The notes under the pieces were generated by a model. It ran no database searches. It had not been told where the DNA came from and saw only the letters and a list, made by a program, of their open reading frames with translations. From positions 310,001 to 374,000 of the forward strand of contig NZ_AULI01000001.1 of the NCBI RefSeq assembly GCF_000425205.1: a DNA stretch of 64,000 nt, written 5' to 3'. The translations under genes and the position numbers were made by a program. This document shows, one piece after another, positions 1-8,524 of the stretch; positions within the stretch are counted from its first letter, which is position 1, and each line of letters starts with the position of its first letter. Origin of the DNA: Pontibacillus halophilus JSM 076056 = DSM 19796. GTDB lineage: Bacteria; Bacillota; Bacilli; Bacillales; BH030062.

Positions 1-848
1 GAATCATCATCTTTGTAGTTTATTTAATTTCCACATTTATCGCACCAATCGCTCAAAGTCAGTTTACGAAGCTAATTGACAACTGGCCAGCAATGGTGCA
101 GGAAGTTGAATATCTCGTTAGTATTTGGCAGAGCAACCAATCGATTCTTCCTGATCAAGTCACGACGACACTTGAAGATATGCAAGACAAGCTGTTTGCT
201 AACTTACAAGACCTAGCGGTGAATGCAACATCCATCATCGTGACTGCCATCAGTTCCATCGTACAATTCTTGTTTCTGCTTGTACTTGTGCCGTTCTTCT
301 TATTCTATATGTTGAAAGATGGAGAGAAGCTAAAGCCTTTCCTCATGCAATTCTTTAAGGAACGAAAGGCACAGAGCTTTGGTAGGTTATTAAATGGCAT
401 TGATTCAACCTTATCCGCCTTTATCCAAGGTCAAATGCTTGTCAGTGTATGTGTTGGAATCTTGCTTTACATCGGTTATTTAATTGTGGGGCTCCCCTAC
501 GCTCTTTCTCTGGCGTTATTCGGAATGATTACAAACGTCATACCGTTCGCAGGACCTTATCTTGCTGTTATTCCTGCGCTACTCGTCGCAATGTTCCAGA
601 ATCCGCTCACCATTGTATGGGTGATTGTGATTATGATTATTGCTCAGCAAATTGAAGGAAACCTCATCTCGCCGAACGTCATGGGGAAAGCACTTAGTTT
701 ACACCCATTAACCATTATTACGTTAATTCTAGCAGCAGGTAGCATTGCTGGATTTATCGGTTTGTTATTTGTCATCCCATTCTACGCTGTCGTGAAGACA
801 ATCGTTGTACATTTCTACCGAGAATGGCTGAACGAACCAGAAATCTAA
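1..848 (+). CDS. AI-2E family transporter (C-terminal part)
   Basis: The open frame is already running at base 3, so the N-terminus lies upstream of the window. The visible 282 residues contain long hydrophobic helices, a central soluble stretch, and the glycine/proline-rich pattern near 'GLPYALSLALFG' and 'IPFAGPYLAVIPALL' typical of the AI-2E exporter (PerM/YtvI/YueF) family. Family members are polytopic membrane proteins, some proposed to export autoinducer-2 or act as ion antiporters; the substrate cannot be told here. It ends at TAA and is followed at once by a strong terminator, so it is the last gene of its transcript. Confidence 0.85.
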   Translation, partial: IIIFVVYLISTFIAPIAQSQFTKLIDNWPAMVQEVEYLVSIWQSNQSILPDQVTTTLEDMQDKLFANLQDLAVNATSIIVTAISSIVQFLFLLVLVPFFLFYMLKDGEKLKPFLMQFFKERKAQSFGRLLNGIDSTLSAFIQGQMLVSVCVGILLYIGYLIVGLPYALSLALFGMITNVIPFAGPYLAVIPALLVAMFQNPLTIVWVIVIMIIAQQIEGNLISPNVMGKALSLHPLTIITLILAAGSIAGFIGLLFVIPFYAVVKTIVVHFYREWLNEPEI

Positions 849-849
849 T

Positions 850-889
850 AAAAGCGTCCTAATCTTAATAGTAGATTAGGACGCTTTTA
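850..889 (+). terminator. Rho-independent terminator after AI-2E transporter
   Basis: A 16-bp perfect stem (AAAAGCGTCCTAATCT and its complement) around a 7-base loop, ending in a T-rich run. It starts 2 bases after the stop codon. Confidence 0.85.
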
Positions 890-1036
890 TTATTCTCAAA
901 CAATTCCAATGATTTTATCCTTTAAAAAAATTTATAGATGATTTATGCTAGTAAAGTTGTTTTTCTTAGGAGGATAATGAACTGGGATATAACCCAGATT
1001 TATCTATAATCTTCCATAATTTTATTGTTAATTCTA

Positions 1037-1083
1037 AATTTTTTGATAATTAATTGACAAGATACGACAAACGTTGATAAGAT
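1037..1083 (+). promoter_or_regulatory. brnQ promoter with overlapping CodY-like box
   Basis: AATTTTTTGATAATT at 1037-1051 differs at two positions from the CodY consensus AATTTTCWGAAAATT. It abuts a perfect -35 TTGACA (1054-1059), with TAAGAT (1078-1083) 18 bases later as -10. CodY represses branched-chain amino-acid uptake genes in Bacillus, so a box against the -35 of a BrnQ gene makes sense. CodY control is inference. The rest of the 350-base gap (890-1036 and 1084-1239) holds an AT-rich stretch and a roughly 150-base leader in which I see no recognised riboswitch or T-box. Confidence 0.55.
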
Positions 1084-1239
1084 AACCTCATCTTACCCCC
1101 CATAAGAGGGAAGACTTTTTTGTCTTATTAATTGTTAGAATTGTTTGTCAATTTGTTTACTAGAAAGTCTCGCCTATTGTTCTAGGTTGTTCGTTTTCCG
1201 ACCAATTGGATAGACTAACGATAGAAAGGAGCTTGGAAT

Positions 1240-2562
1240 ATGCGCACGAAAGATATATTCCTTATCGGGTTTATGTTGTTTGCCCTATTCTTTGGAGCCG
1301 GGAATCTAATTTACCCGCCTAGCCTCGGTATTCAAGCCGGAACTTCCTACTGGCTAGCTATAAGTGGATTTATTATTACAGGTGTTGGATTGCCTATATT
1401 AGGGGTGACTGCAATCGCCCTTGGTGGAACGGATGCAAGAGGATTCGCATCAAGGGTATCCCCACTCTTCGGGACCGTGTTCGCATCCGTCATTTATTTA
1501 GCTATTGCGCCCTTCTTTGGGATTCCAAGAGCGGCCAATGTAGCCTACGAAATGGGCGTTGAGCCTCTCTTTGGATCGGTTACGAGCGGATGGGTGCTAC
1601 CAGTCTTCTCTGTCTTATTCTTTGCACTTGTGTACTGGGTAAGTCTTAACCCTAGTAAGATTGTAGACCGGATTGGTCAATGGCTGACTCCTATTCTTCT
1701 CATTGCAATCGTAGGCCTCTGTATGGCAAGCTTCTTAGGCTTCGAAGCGCCAGCTCAGTCACCAAGTGGTGATTATACAGAAGGACCTTTCTTTAGCGGA
1801 TTTATCAATGGATATCTTACGATGGATGCCATTGCGGGACTTGCATTCGGTATTATTGTTGTGAAGGCATTAAAAGACAGAGGCGTCGCTCAAAAAAGAA
1901 CGTTGATTAAGCAGACGTTAAAAGCTGGGGCTGTCACAGCAGCCGGTCTTATTTTCGTTTATACGTCTATTGGGTGGATTGGTACCAAGATGGCAAGCGA
2001 AGGAACCTTCGACAATGGCGGTGATATTCTGTCCAATGCGACCGCCATGCTATTTGGACCTAACGGGGCTCTGTTACTCGGCGTAATTGTAGCTCTCGCA
2101 TGTTTCACAACATGTGTAGGACTCACTGTTGCAAACAGTCAGTTCTTCTCAGAAACGTTTCAATCTATTTCGTATCAAACCATGGTTCGACTCACCACGC
2201 TTGTTAGTTTATTGATTACAAATCTAGGTCTGAGTCAAATTATTGAAATCTCTGTACCCGTCCTCTCATTCGTTTACCCATTGGCGATTGTATTAATGGT
2301 GTTGTCGTTATTTGACGCACTGTTCAATAGTTCGCCGTACGTGTATCGAGGAGCACTACTATTGACCTTTATCGTAGCTCTCTACGATGGACTGAACGCG
2401 TTGGCTATCAATGTATCGTTCCTTGAACAGATTTTAACTCCTTTACCTTTATTCCAAGAAGGACTGGGGTGGATTACGTTGGCTCTTATAGGGGCGTTCC
2501 TTGGGTGGTTATATAGCTTGATTAACCCTACCCCTCAACCAGCCTCTAAAAAGGTTTCATAG
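1240..2562 (+). CDS. brnQ: Branched-chain amino acid:cation symporter BrnQ
   Basis: This 440-residue polytopic membrane protein begins with the family signature 'FALFFGAGNLIYPP' near residues 15-29. It has about 12 hydrophobic segments, as in LIVCS-family carriers that take up Leu, Ile and Val with Na+ or H+. The start is set by AAAGGAG about 7 bases before the ATG. It is a single-gene unit between its own promoter and a bidirectional terminator shared with the convergent antiporter. The upstream CodY-like box suggests repression when branched-chain amino acids and GTP are plentiful. Confidence 0.93.
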   Translation: MRTKDIFLIGFMLFALFFGAGNLIYPPSLGIQAGTSYWLAISGFIITGVGLPILGVTAIALGGTDARGFASRVSPLFGTVFASVIYLAIAPFFGIPRAANVAYEMGVEPLFGSVTSGWVLPVFSVLFFALVYWVSLNPSKIVDRIGQWLTPILLIAIVGLCMASFLGFEAPAQSPSGDYTEGPFFSGFINGYLTMDAIAGLAFGIIVVKALKDRGVAQKRTLIKQTLKAGAVTAAGLIFVYTSIGWIGTKMASEGTFDNGGDILSNATAMLFGPNGALLLGVIVALACFTTCVGLTVANSQFFSETFQSISYQTMVRLTTLVSLLITNLGLSQIIEISVPVLSFVYPLAIVLMVLSLFDALFNSSPYVYRGALLLTFIVALYDGLNALAINVSFLEQILTPLPLFQEGLGWITLALIGAFLGWLYSLINPTPQPASKKVS

Positions 2563-2568
2563 CATTAG

Positions 2569-2599
2569 AAAAGCGCTAGAGCATGGCTCTAGCGCTTTT
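2569..2599. terminator. Bidirectional terminator between brnQ and antiporter gene
   Basis: Perfect 14-bp inverted repeat (AAAAGCGCTAGAGC and complement) with a 3-base loop. A and T runs flank both sides, so it can stop transcription from both convergent genes. Confidence 0.9.
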
Positions 2600-2600
2600 G

Positions 2601-4439
2601 TTAGGTTTTCTTTTCTGTGATTTTCTCTTGAATCTTCTTAAATTCTTTCGTAGGAGGCGTCAAGCTGACAACAAGATCACCTGGTTCAGCTTTACGCTGA
2701 GACTTCCTTGTGAAGAATTCGATTTTGCCTGATGGCTTTAGGATAAAGAGCGGAATCGCCTCTGGATGACGCTCATCCATGTATTGCTGATAACGGTATT
2801 GGTTCGTAATATTCGTCTTACGGAATACAAAGCCGCTTTCTACTTTCTCATTCAATGCTTCCCACGTCGCCTGTTCATTGAAGAGCAGTCGGCCTCCAAT
2901 TGTATTCCCCATCGCCTCTAAATCTTCCCCTCTTCGATTGTGAAGCGCAAGTTGGAATAAATTCGAACGACCAATTTCAGGTACAAACGTGTTACATACA
3001 AGCGCATTGTATGAGTCCAGTTCAGATGCTGCAATCATATATTCATAAGGCGTCATGTCCAAATTATACTCCGTCTGTTCCGAGAGAATCTCTTCACGAA
3101 TAAACGGAATCCCAGCTTTCCTTGCTGTTTCTAACCTTTGGAAAGAGGAATCTGAGATGAGTACAGGAATCTTTAGTTCCTTTAACGTCTTCGATAACGC
3201 AGTACTAAACGAACTTGCACCAACAATTAGTACCCCCGGCTGGTTGTCTATGGCAAGGCCTAGCTTCTTCGCTAACCAACCAATCGAGAAACCATGAGCA
3301 AGTACAGTAGAAAATACAAGGGCAAACGTAAGTGACGTCAGAATGGAAGCATCTTCAAATCCTGATTCAGACAACACACTCGAGAAGTAACTCGCAACCG
3401 TTAGAGCCACAATCCCTCTAGGTGCAATCCATCCGACGAACGTCTTCTCAGCCGAAGTTAAATCCGTACCAATGGTTGAGAGCCATATCGATAATGGACG
3501 TACGACAAACAACATCAATAAGACGAATGCCAAGATGTTAATATCTAAGATTTGCAGTAACGTTTCTTTCGTTAACGAGGCTGTCAACATTACGAAGACA
3601 GCTGACGTAAGCAAGATCGAGATATTCTCCTTGAAATGTCGCATATCCTGAATAGATGAAATATGCATATTCGCAAGCGTAATCCCCATTGCTGTAACTG
3701 CTAATAGTCCTGTTTCATGCGTGATTTCATCAGCAACAGTGAAACACGCAATGACAACACCAAACATGACAGGGGATTTAAGGAACTCAGGCACATGACC
3801 ATTCTCGAAGATGTAACCTAATCCCTTTGCACAACCATAACCTAGTAAGGTTGCAAAGCCTGAGGCTAGGAAGAACATGAGAAGTGTCATGGCTGTAACA
3901 TCGTCATTCGAGAAGAATTGGATAATCTCAAAGGCGAATACAGCAAGTAATGCTCCAAATGGGTCGACTACAATTCCTTCCCACTTTAATAATGCAGCAG
4001 GTCTTGGCTTTAGCTTAGCCTGTCGGAGCAATGGCAAGATGACCGTTGGCCCTGTTACGATGAATAGCCCACCAATAACGAATGCGACAGCTAGAGACAG
4101 TCCTGCGACGTAGTGCGCGGCAAGCGAGCCTAAAATCCAAGCTAGGAACGCTCCAATGGTGACAATTCGGAATACCGGTCGACCAAGTCCACGAACCTCT
4201 CTAAAATCAAGACTTAAACTTCCTTCAAATAATATAATAGCCACTGCCAATGAAATCAGTGGTTTAAAGACTTCACCAAAATCTTCAGATGGATTTATCA
4301 CACCCAGTATCGGGCCAGCTAGCAACCCCACAATCGACATCACGACTATGGCTGGAATACGAAAACGCCATCCGACCCATTGCGACCCTATTCCTAAGGC
4401 AGCAATCAACATTGTATCAAAGAGCAATGAATCAAACAT
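2601..4439 (-). CDS. CPA-type cation/proton antiporter with RCK (TrkA-like) domains
   Basis: This 612-residue protein has an N-terminal Na+/H+ exchanger module of about 12 membrane helices (residues about 5-390), including 'GPTVILPLLRQ' and 'APRGIVALTVASY', as in NhaP-like CPA1 antiporters. A cytoplasmic part follows: a Rossmann-like TrkA-N region starting at 'GVLIVGASSFS' (about residue 400), then a TrkA-C-like region near the end ('AEPGDLVVSLTPP'). Such proteins exchange Na+ or K+ for H+ and are gated by nucleotides bound to the RCK part. AAAGGAG precedes the ATG. It is monocistronic and fits salt or alkali adaptation. The transported ion is not decidable from sequence. Confidence 0.85.
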   Translation of the reverse strand: MFDSLLFDTMLIAALGIGSQWVGWRFRIPAIVVMSIVGLLAGPILGVINPSEDFGEVFKPLISLAVAIILFEGSLSLDFREVRGLGRPVFRIVTIGAFLAWILGSLAAHYVAGLSLAVAFVIGGLFIVTGPTVILPLLRQAKLKPRPAALLKWEGIVVDPFGALLAVFAFEIIQFFSNDDVTAMTLLMFFLASGFATLLGYGCAKGLGYIFENGHVPEFLKSPVMFGVVIACFTVADEITHETGLLAVTAMGITLANMHISSIQDMRHFKENISILLTSAVFVMLTASLTKETLLQILDINILAFVLLMLFVVRPLSIWLSTIGTDLTSAEKTFVGWIAPRGIVALTVASYFSSVLSESGFEDASILTSLTFALVFSTVLAHGFSIGWLAKKLGLAIDNQPGVLIVGASSFSTALSKTLKELKIPVLISDSSFQRLETARKAGIPFIREEILSEQTEYNLDMTPYEYMIAASELDSYNALVCNTFVPEIGRSNLFQLALHNRRGEDLEAMGNTIGGRLLFNEQATWEALNEKVESGFVFRKTNITNQYRYQQYMDERHPEAIPLFILKPSGKIEFFTRKSQRKAEPGDLVVSLTPPTKEFKKIQEKITEKKT

Positions 4440-4616
4440 AGAATGGCTCCTTTACTTCTGTATTTATGTGTATGTATAGAGGGCACATTTATGGAATATA
4501 TAAAAACATTTTAAAACGGTAAACCATTAATGTAAATTCATAACTTTTTTTCTTTACAAAAACATTACCTTTCCCCCTATATTTTCTGTTAATTATACGT
4601 TTCCATACTACATAAA

Positions 4617-4648
4617 GAAAGACTAACCTTATTTTTAAGGTTAGTCTT
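4617..4648 (-). terminator. Terminator after the MDR reductase gene
   Basis: Inverted repeat AAGACTAACCTTA / TAAGGTTAGTCTT with an AT-rich loop. The T-run side faces the minus-strand gene that ends at 4663. The preceding 4440-4616 stretch is AT-rich and presumably carries the antiporter promoter; I see no other element there. Confidence 0.8.
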
Positions 4649-4662
4649 CTACAATGAACGGA

Positions 4663-5610
4663 TTAGCAATCATCCTCTTTCATTTGAATAACGATTTTGC
4701 CTCTTGCATGATGGGTAGCACTTAATTCATGAGCCTCTTTCACGCCTTGCTCGTTAAACTCGAATACATGGCCAACAATGGGTTTAACTTTCTTCTGTTC
4801 TAATAGGCTTCCGATTGCCGCTAACTGTTCGCCATCCGGCTCAAGCCAGTAAGCTTCCGCATGTACGCCTCGTTCTTTGGCAAGCTCTTCGTGATCAACT
4901 CCAACGATTGAAACAAGCTTCCCACCTTGTTTCAATGTCCGAAGACTTCCCGCTTGAACATCGCCTCCTAATGTATCGAGTACTGCATCCACATCCTTCA
5001 CAACATCTTCAAAGTTCTCATCCTTATAATTAATAAATTGGTCGACACCTAAAGATTTTAGTAGTTCTTCATTTGAGCCGCTAGCTGTGGAGCTTACATA
5101 GGCACCTGCTTCTTTCGCAAACTGTATGGCGAAACTTCCTACGCCTCCAGAACCAGCATGAATGAGCACATGATCGCCTTCTTGAATGTTTAAGGAGTCA
5201 AACAAGCACTGCCAAGCGGTTAAACCGGCAAGAGGGACAGAAGCTGCCTCAGAGAACTTCACGCCATCTGGAAGCGGCGCAAGGAGCGATTCATCCACTG
5301 GTACATACTCCGCATACGTTCCCTGGTTCGTTGTAGCAGGGCGTGCAAATACGCGGTCACCTGGCTTATATCCTTCTACATCTTCTCCAACCTCCGTAAT
5401 GATACCAGCTACATCCCAACCTAATATAATGGGAAAGTCCCACTTCAACATTTCTTGTAAGTACCCTTCGCGTACCTTCCAATCAATTGGGTTGATTGAA
5501 GTAGCGTACACCTCTACTAGGACTTGATTGCGCTCAATCTCTGGGGTTGGCACTTCTTTTCCTTTAAGGACTTCTGTGCCCCCGTATTGCTCTATAACAA
5601 CTGCATTCAT
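4663..5610 (-). CDS. NADP-dependent MDR oxidoreductase (zinc-free, quinone-reductase-like)
   Basis: A 315-residue medium-chain dehydrogenase/reductase. The N-terminal GroES-like fold carries 'SINPIDWKVREG'. The Rossmann part carries 'LIHAGSGGVGSFAIQFAKE' near residue 145. It lacks the structural-zinc cysteine cluster of alcohol dehydrogenases, as in quinone oxidoreductases (QOR/YogA type) that reduce quinones or enones with NADPH. I chose the ATG at 5610 because GGGAGGG lies 4-11 bases upstream; an in-frame ATG 15 bases further out would place that Shine-Dalgarno inside the gene. The substrate is unknown. Confidence 0.88.
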   Translation of the reverse strand: MNAVVIEQYGGTEVLKGKEVPTPEIERNQVLVEVYATSINPIDWKVREGYLQEMLKWDFPIILGWDVAGIITEVGEDVEGYKPGDRVFARPATTNQGTYAEYVPVDESLLAPLPDGVKFSEAASVPLAGLTAWQCLFDSLNIQEGDHVLIHAGSGGVGSFAIQFAKEAGAYVSSTASGSNEELLKSLGVDQFINYKDENFEDVVKDVDAVLDTLGGDVQAGSLRTLKQGGKLVSIVGVDHEELAKERGVHAEAYWLEPDGEQLAAIGSLLEQKKVKPIVGHVFEFNEQGVKEAHELSATHHARGKIVIQMKEDDC

Positions 5611-5667
5611 ATTTAACCCTCCCATACGTTTCTCTTCAATCCCTCATTTCCCCCCTATGATATAAGA

Positions 5668-5699
5668 AAAACCCCCTCACAAAGATTGTGAAGGGGTTC
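5668..5699 (-). terminator. Terminator after first BCCT gene
   Basis: Read on the minus strand, AACCCCTTCACAA pairs with TTGTGAGGGGGTT and is followed by a T-run, directly after the BCCT stop codon. Confidence 0.85.
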
Positions 5700-5703
5700 G
5701 TTA

Positions 5704-7236
5704 TTATTTACCTTTAATTTGCGTATTATACAATTCTTTAGAAACACGAGGTGCGAGCCAGATGACCGGTAGTAATAAGATGGACACAGGCACTGCCGTT
5801 ACGACGATGAAGTTCTGAAGGGCTGATACGCCGCCTTCACCCACATAAAGAAGAATGGCTGCAATCGTACCCATTAGCATCGCCCAGAAGATTCGAACCC
5901 AAACTTTTGGATTTCCTTCACCAGACACGGCCATCGCAATCGTATAAGACATCGAGTCACCTGTCGTTACTACGAAGATGATCGTTAGAAGTAAGAATAG
6001 CGGTGAAATAATTGCTGCCAACGGAAGTTGTTCCGTAATCGCAATCATCGCTGCTGGCATACCACCATTTGTAAGCTGCTCAGAAACAGATCCAGGGTTT
6101 TCGATTTCAAATGCGATTCCTGAACCACCTAGTACAGTAAACCAGAACGTTGTAATGATTGGTGCAATAACACCTACCGCTGTAATAATTTCACGAATCG
6201 TACGACCTCTAGAAATACGGCTTACTAGAATTGCCATCATTGGACCATACCCAATGAACCAACCCCAGAAGAAGACCGTCCAGCTACCTAACCATTCAAC
6301 GTCAGCGCGGTACGTACTCATTGGAATGAAATTATCCACGTAGAAACCAAATGAAGAAATAAAGTAATCAATGATGAACCCACCAGGTCCAAATACAACC
6401 GTGAACGCAATGAGTCCAATTGCAAGTCGAACGTTAAAGTTACTTAAGATCTGAATTCCTTTATGAAGTCCTGTTACCGTTGAAATTGTGGATACAACAA
6501 CAAGACCGATAATAATCGCAAGCTGAGTTGAGAATTGATCTGGAATTCCAAACAGCGCGGATAAACCGTAGCTTGCTTGTAAGCCAAGGAATCCGATTGG
6601 ACCAATTGTTCCAGCTGCAACTGCGATAATGGCAAATGCATCAACAATTGTTCCAAGTGCACTATTACGAAGACGCTCACCAAAGATTGGGTATAGAAGC
6701 GTTCTTGGCTTCAACGGCATACCCTTATGATAGTGACCGTACATCATGACGACGGCACTGATTGTTCCAAGAATTGCCCATGCTAGGAAGCCCCAGTGCA
6801 TAAAGCTTTGCGCAAGCGCAGGAACAATCGCAGATTCAGACATAGCTTCAATGCCACCGTTAATCGGAGGGGTTGTCATAAAGTGGTACATCGGCTCAGC
6901 CGCTGCCCAGAACACGCCTCCACCTGCGAGTAACGTTGCCATAATAATAGACAACCATTTGAAGGTACTCATTTCAGGTTTTTCTAAATATCCTAAACGA
7001 ACTTTTCCGTATTTTGAAAATGCTACATATAAAGCCACTAAAAAGTTTGCTAACATAAGTACTTGCCAGAAAGCACCGAAGTACTTAGAGGACCAAGCAA
7101 ATGTAACGTTAACGAAGTTTGAGACTCCGTCAATACTAATAAAAGCTGCAACAACGAATGCAACAAGCAATCCTCCACTGATGGCGAATACAGGCCAATC
7201 TATTTTAGAAGTATGCTTAATAGGATCTTCTGACAT
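5704..7236 (-). CDS. BCCT family compatible-solute transporter
   Basis: 510 residues with 12 membrane helices and the BCCT signature region ('WTVFFWGWFIGYGPMMA' near residues 310-330, 'GDSMSYTIAMAVSGEGNP' near 430). BCCT carriers such as OpuD and BetP take up glycine betaine, choline or carnitine with Na+ or H+ for osmoprotection. AAGGAG lies about 12 bases before the ATG. It shares the gene family, but not close identity, with the BCCT at 60823-62367. The 298-base upstream region holds an unusual pair of overlapping inverted repeats. The exact substrate is not visible. Confidence 0.9.
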   Translation of the reverse strand: MSEDPIKHTSKIDWPVFAISGGLLVAFVVAAFISIDGVSNFVNVTFAWSSKYFGAFWQVLMLANFLVALYVAFSKYGKVRLGYLEKPEMSTFKWLSIIMATLLAGGGVFWAAAEPMYHFMTTPPINGGIEAMSESAIVPALAQSFMHWGFLAWAILGTISAVVMMYGHYHKGMPLKPRTLLYPIFGERLRNSALGTIVDAFAIIAVAAGTIGPIGFLGLQASYGLSALFGIPDQFSTQLAIIIGLVVVSTISTVTGLHKGIQILSNFNVRLAIGLIAFTVVFGPGGFIIDYFISSFGFYVDNFIPMSTYRADVEWLGSWTVFFWGWFIGYGPMMAILVSRISRGRTIREIITAVGVIAPIITTFWFTVLGGSGIAFEIENPGSVSEQLTNGGMPAAMIAITEQLPLAAIISPLFLLLTIIFVVTTGDSMSYTIAMAVSGEGNPKVWVRIFWAMLMGTIAAILLYVGEGGVSALQNFIVVTAVPVSILLLPVIWLAPRVSKELYNTQIKGK

Positions 7237-7361
7237 TTTGGATAATATGCTCCTTTTGTGTTGATGTCATTTGGTGTCGATAAACACATGTTTCTTACCT
7301 TCTCATAACTTTCTGTTAACTGTAAAGCTAGGCGCTTATATCCGAAATTTTTTAAAGATTT

Positions 7362-7512
7362 GTTCTGTTACAAAGAATAAGAATGTGGTATAACGTGCGC
7401 ACGAAGAAAGTGAGTGAAGAAGATAAGGTTCATTTCCCCGCTTTCTTCCTCTATCATCCTGCACACACTCCCTTCATTATGAACCCAACACTCATCTGTA
7501 ACAGAACCTTAT
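7362..7512 (-). other. Overlapping, mutually exclusive inverted repeats upstream of BCCT gene
   Basis: The 16-base element at 7497-7512 (minus strand ATAAGGTTCTGTTACA) has two possible partners. Its first 9 bases are the perfect complement of 7423-7431. Its last 11 bases are the perfect complement of 7362-7372. The two pairings share the GTTC and exclude each other. If the stretch is transcribed with the BCCT gene it could form alternative RNA structures; it could equally be operator DNA. I see no clear sigma-A promoter nearby. Nothing else is recognised between 7237 and 7534. Confidence 0.4.
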
Positions 7513-7534
7513 ACGGATAGCAGTTTATTTACCT

Positions 7535-8407
7535 CTATAATGTCCAAATACGTATACGCTTATCCGCGGATGCAAGCGCTAGTGCTTGTCCATCTCGTGA
7601 GAAATTTAGCGCGTAGTTCCCTTTTGATTTAAGGTCGAAGTGAAATCGTTCTTCCCCTTCACGTGTCATCAGCTTCACAGCATATGGAAGCGATATTGCG
7701 AAGTGCCTTTCATCCGGATGAACGGCTAAGGAATAATACGCCTTCTGAGAGAGATTAACAATTTCAGATCGGTTATGGCTCGTTAAGTCCCACTCGTACA
7801 CCTCCCCGTTGTAGCCAACCGACAACGCTCGTTTCCCCTTATCAAAGAATTTAAACCCCATTACAGCCATTTCGTGTGCAGAATGAAGATAATCTACCTC
7901 TTCCCCTGCAGTAGAGAGAAACGTCACCTCTTCTCCAAGGCCTCCAATGGCTAATAAATTTATTTGACTACAATAATGTAACAAGTTGATATTTTTAGAA
8001 GTTGCCTTTTTCTCTAAACAAATTGTAAAGTCTTTAAGAAGAAGCACTCCTACCATGAACTTTGGTGTACTATAGAAGAGCTTACCTTGTAGCTCATCAA
8101 TAAACAGGGAAGAAACCCCTTTCTTATCCACTTGAATAGATCTTAACTGTTCCCCTGATTGCACATCCCACTCTATGACGTAGCCGTCTTTCGCTGCGGA
8201 GTAAAGGACCGTCCCCTCTTCGTTAAATACAATCCCATTAACAGATTGTTCGTGACCCTTTAAATCATGTACGAGCTCTCCACTCCTTACATCCCACACG
8301 CACAATTCACCACTAAATCCTGCAGAAGAAACAAGCGCCCCATCCGGTGAGAACACCGCTTTATTTACATGGGAGGAATGCCCCATTATTGTACGAAATA
8401 ACTTCAC
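7535..8407 (-). CDS. WD40 repeat protein
   Basis: 290 residues built of WD40 blades: repeats ending 'GELCVWDV', 'GYVIEWDV', 'GEVYEWDL' and 'KRIRIWTL' are plain, with weaker ones between, so a six- or seven-bladed propeller is likely. There is no signal peptide, membrane helix or fused enzymatic domain. The start is GTG at 8407, supported by GGAGAG 7-12 bases upstream. WD40 propellers are protein-interaction scaffolds; no partner is evident, since the gene stands alone between the BCCT gene and divergent recQ. Stand-alone WD40 proteins are uncommon in Bacillaceae chromosomes. Confidence 0.85.
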   Translation of the reverse strand: MKLFRTIMGHSSHVNKAVFSPDGALVSSAGFSGELCVWDVRSGELVHDLKGHEQSVNGIVFNEEGTVLYSAAKDGYVIEWDVQSGEQLRSIQVDKKGVSSLFIDELQGKLFYSTPKFMVGVLLLKDFTICLEKKATSKNINLLHYCSQINLLAIGGLGEEVTFLSTAGEEVDYLHSAHEMAVMGFKFFDKGKRALSVGYNGEVYEWDLTSHNRSEIVNLSQKAYYSLAVHPDERHFAISLPYAVKLMTREGEERFHFDLKSKGNYALNFSRDGQALALASADKRIRIWTL

Positions 8408-8524
8408 GTTTCCACTCTCCTATCTCATCTCAGTCCTTTAGTAAAGAGCTATTCCCTTTCTACTAAAAATGATACGATAAGTGAAGATTCATTACACGGA
8501 CATTATTGATTGGGAGGAACCATG

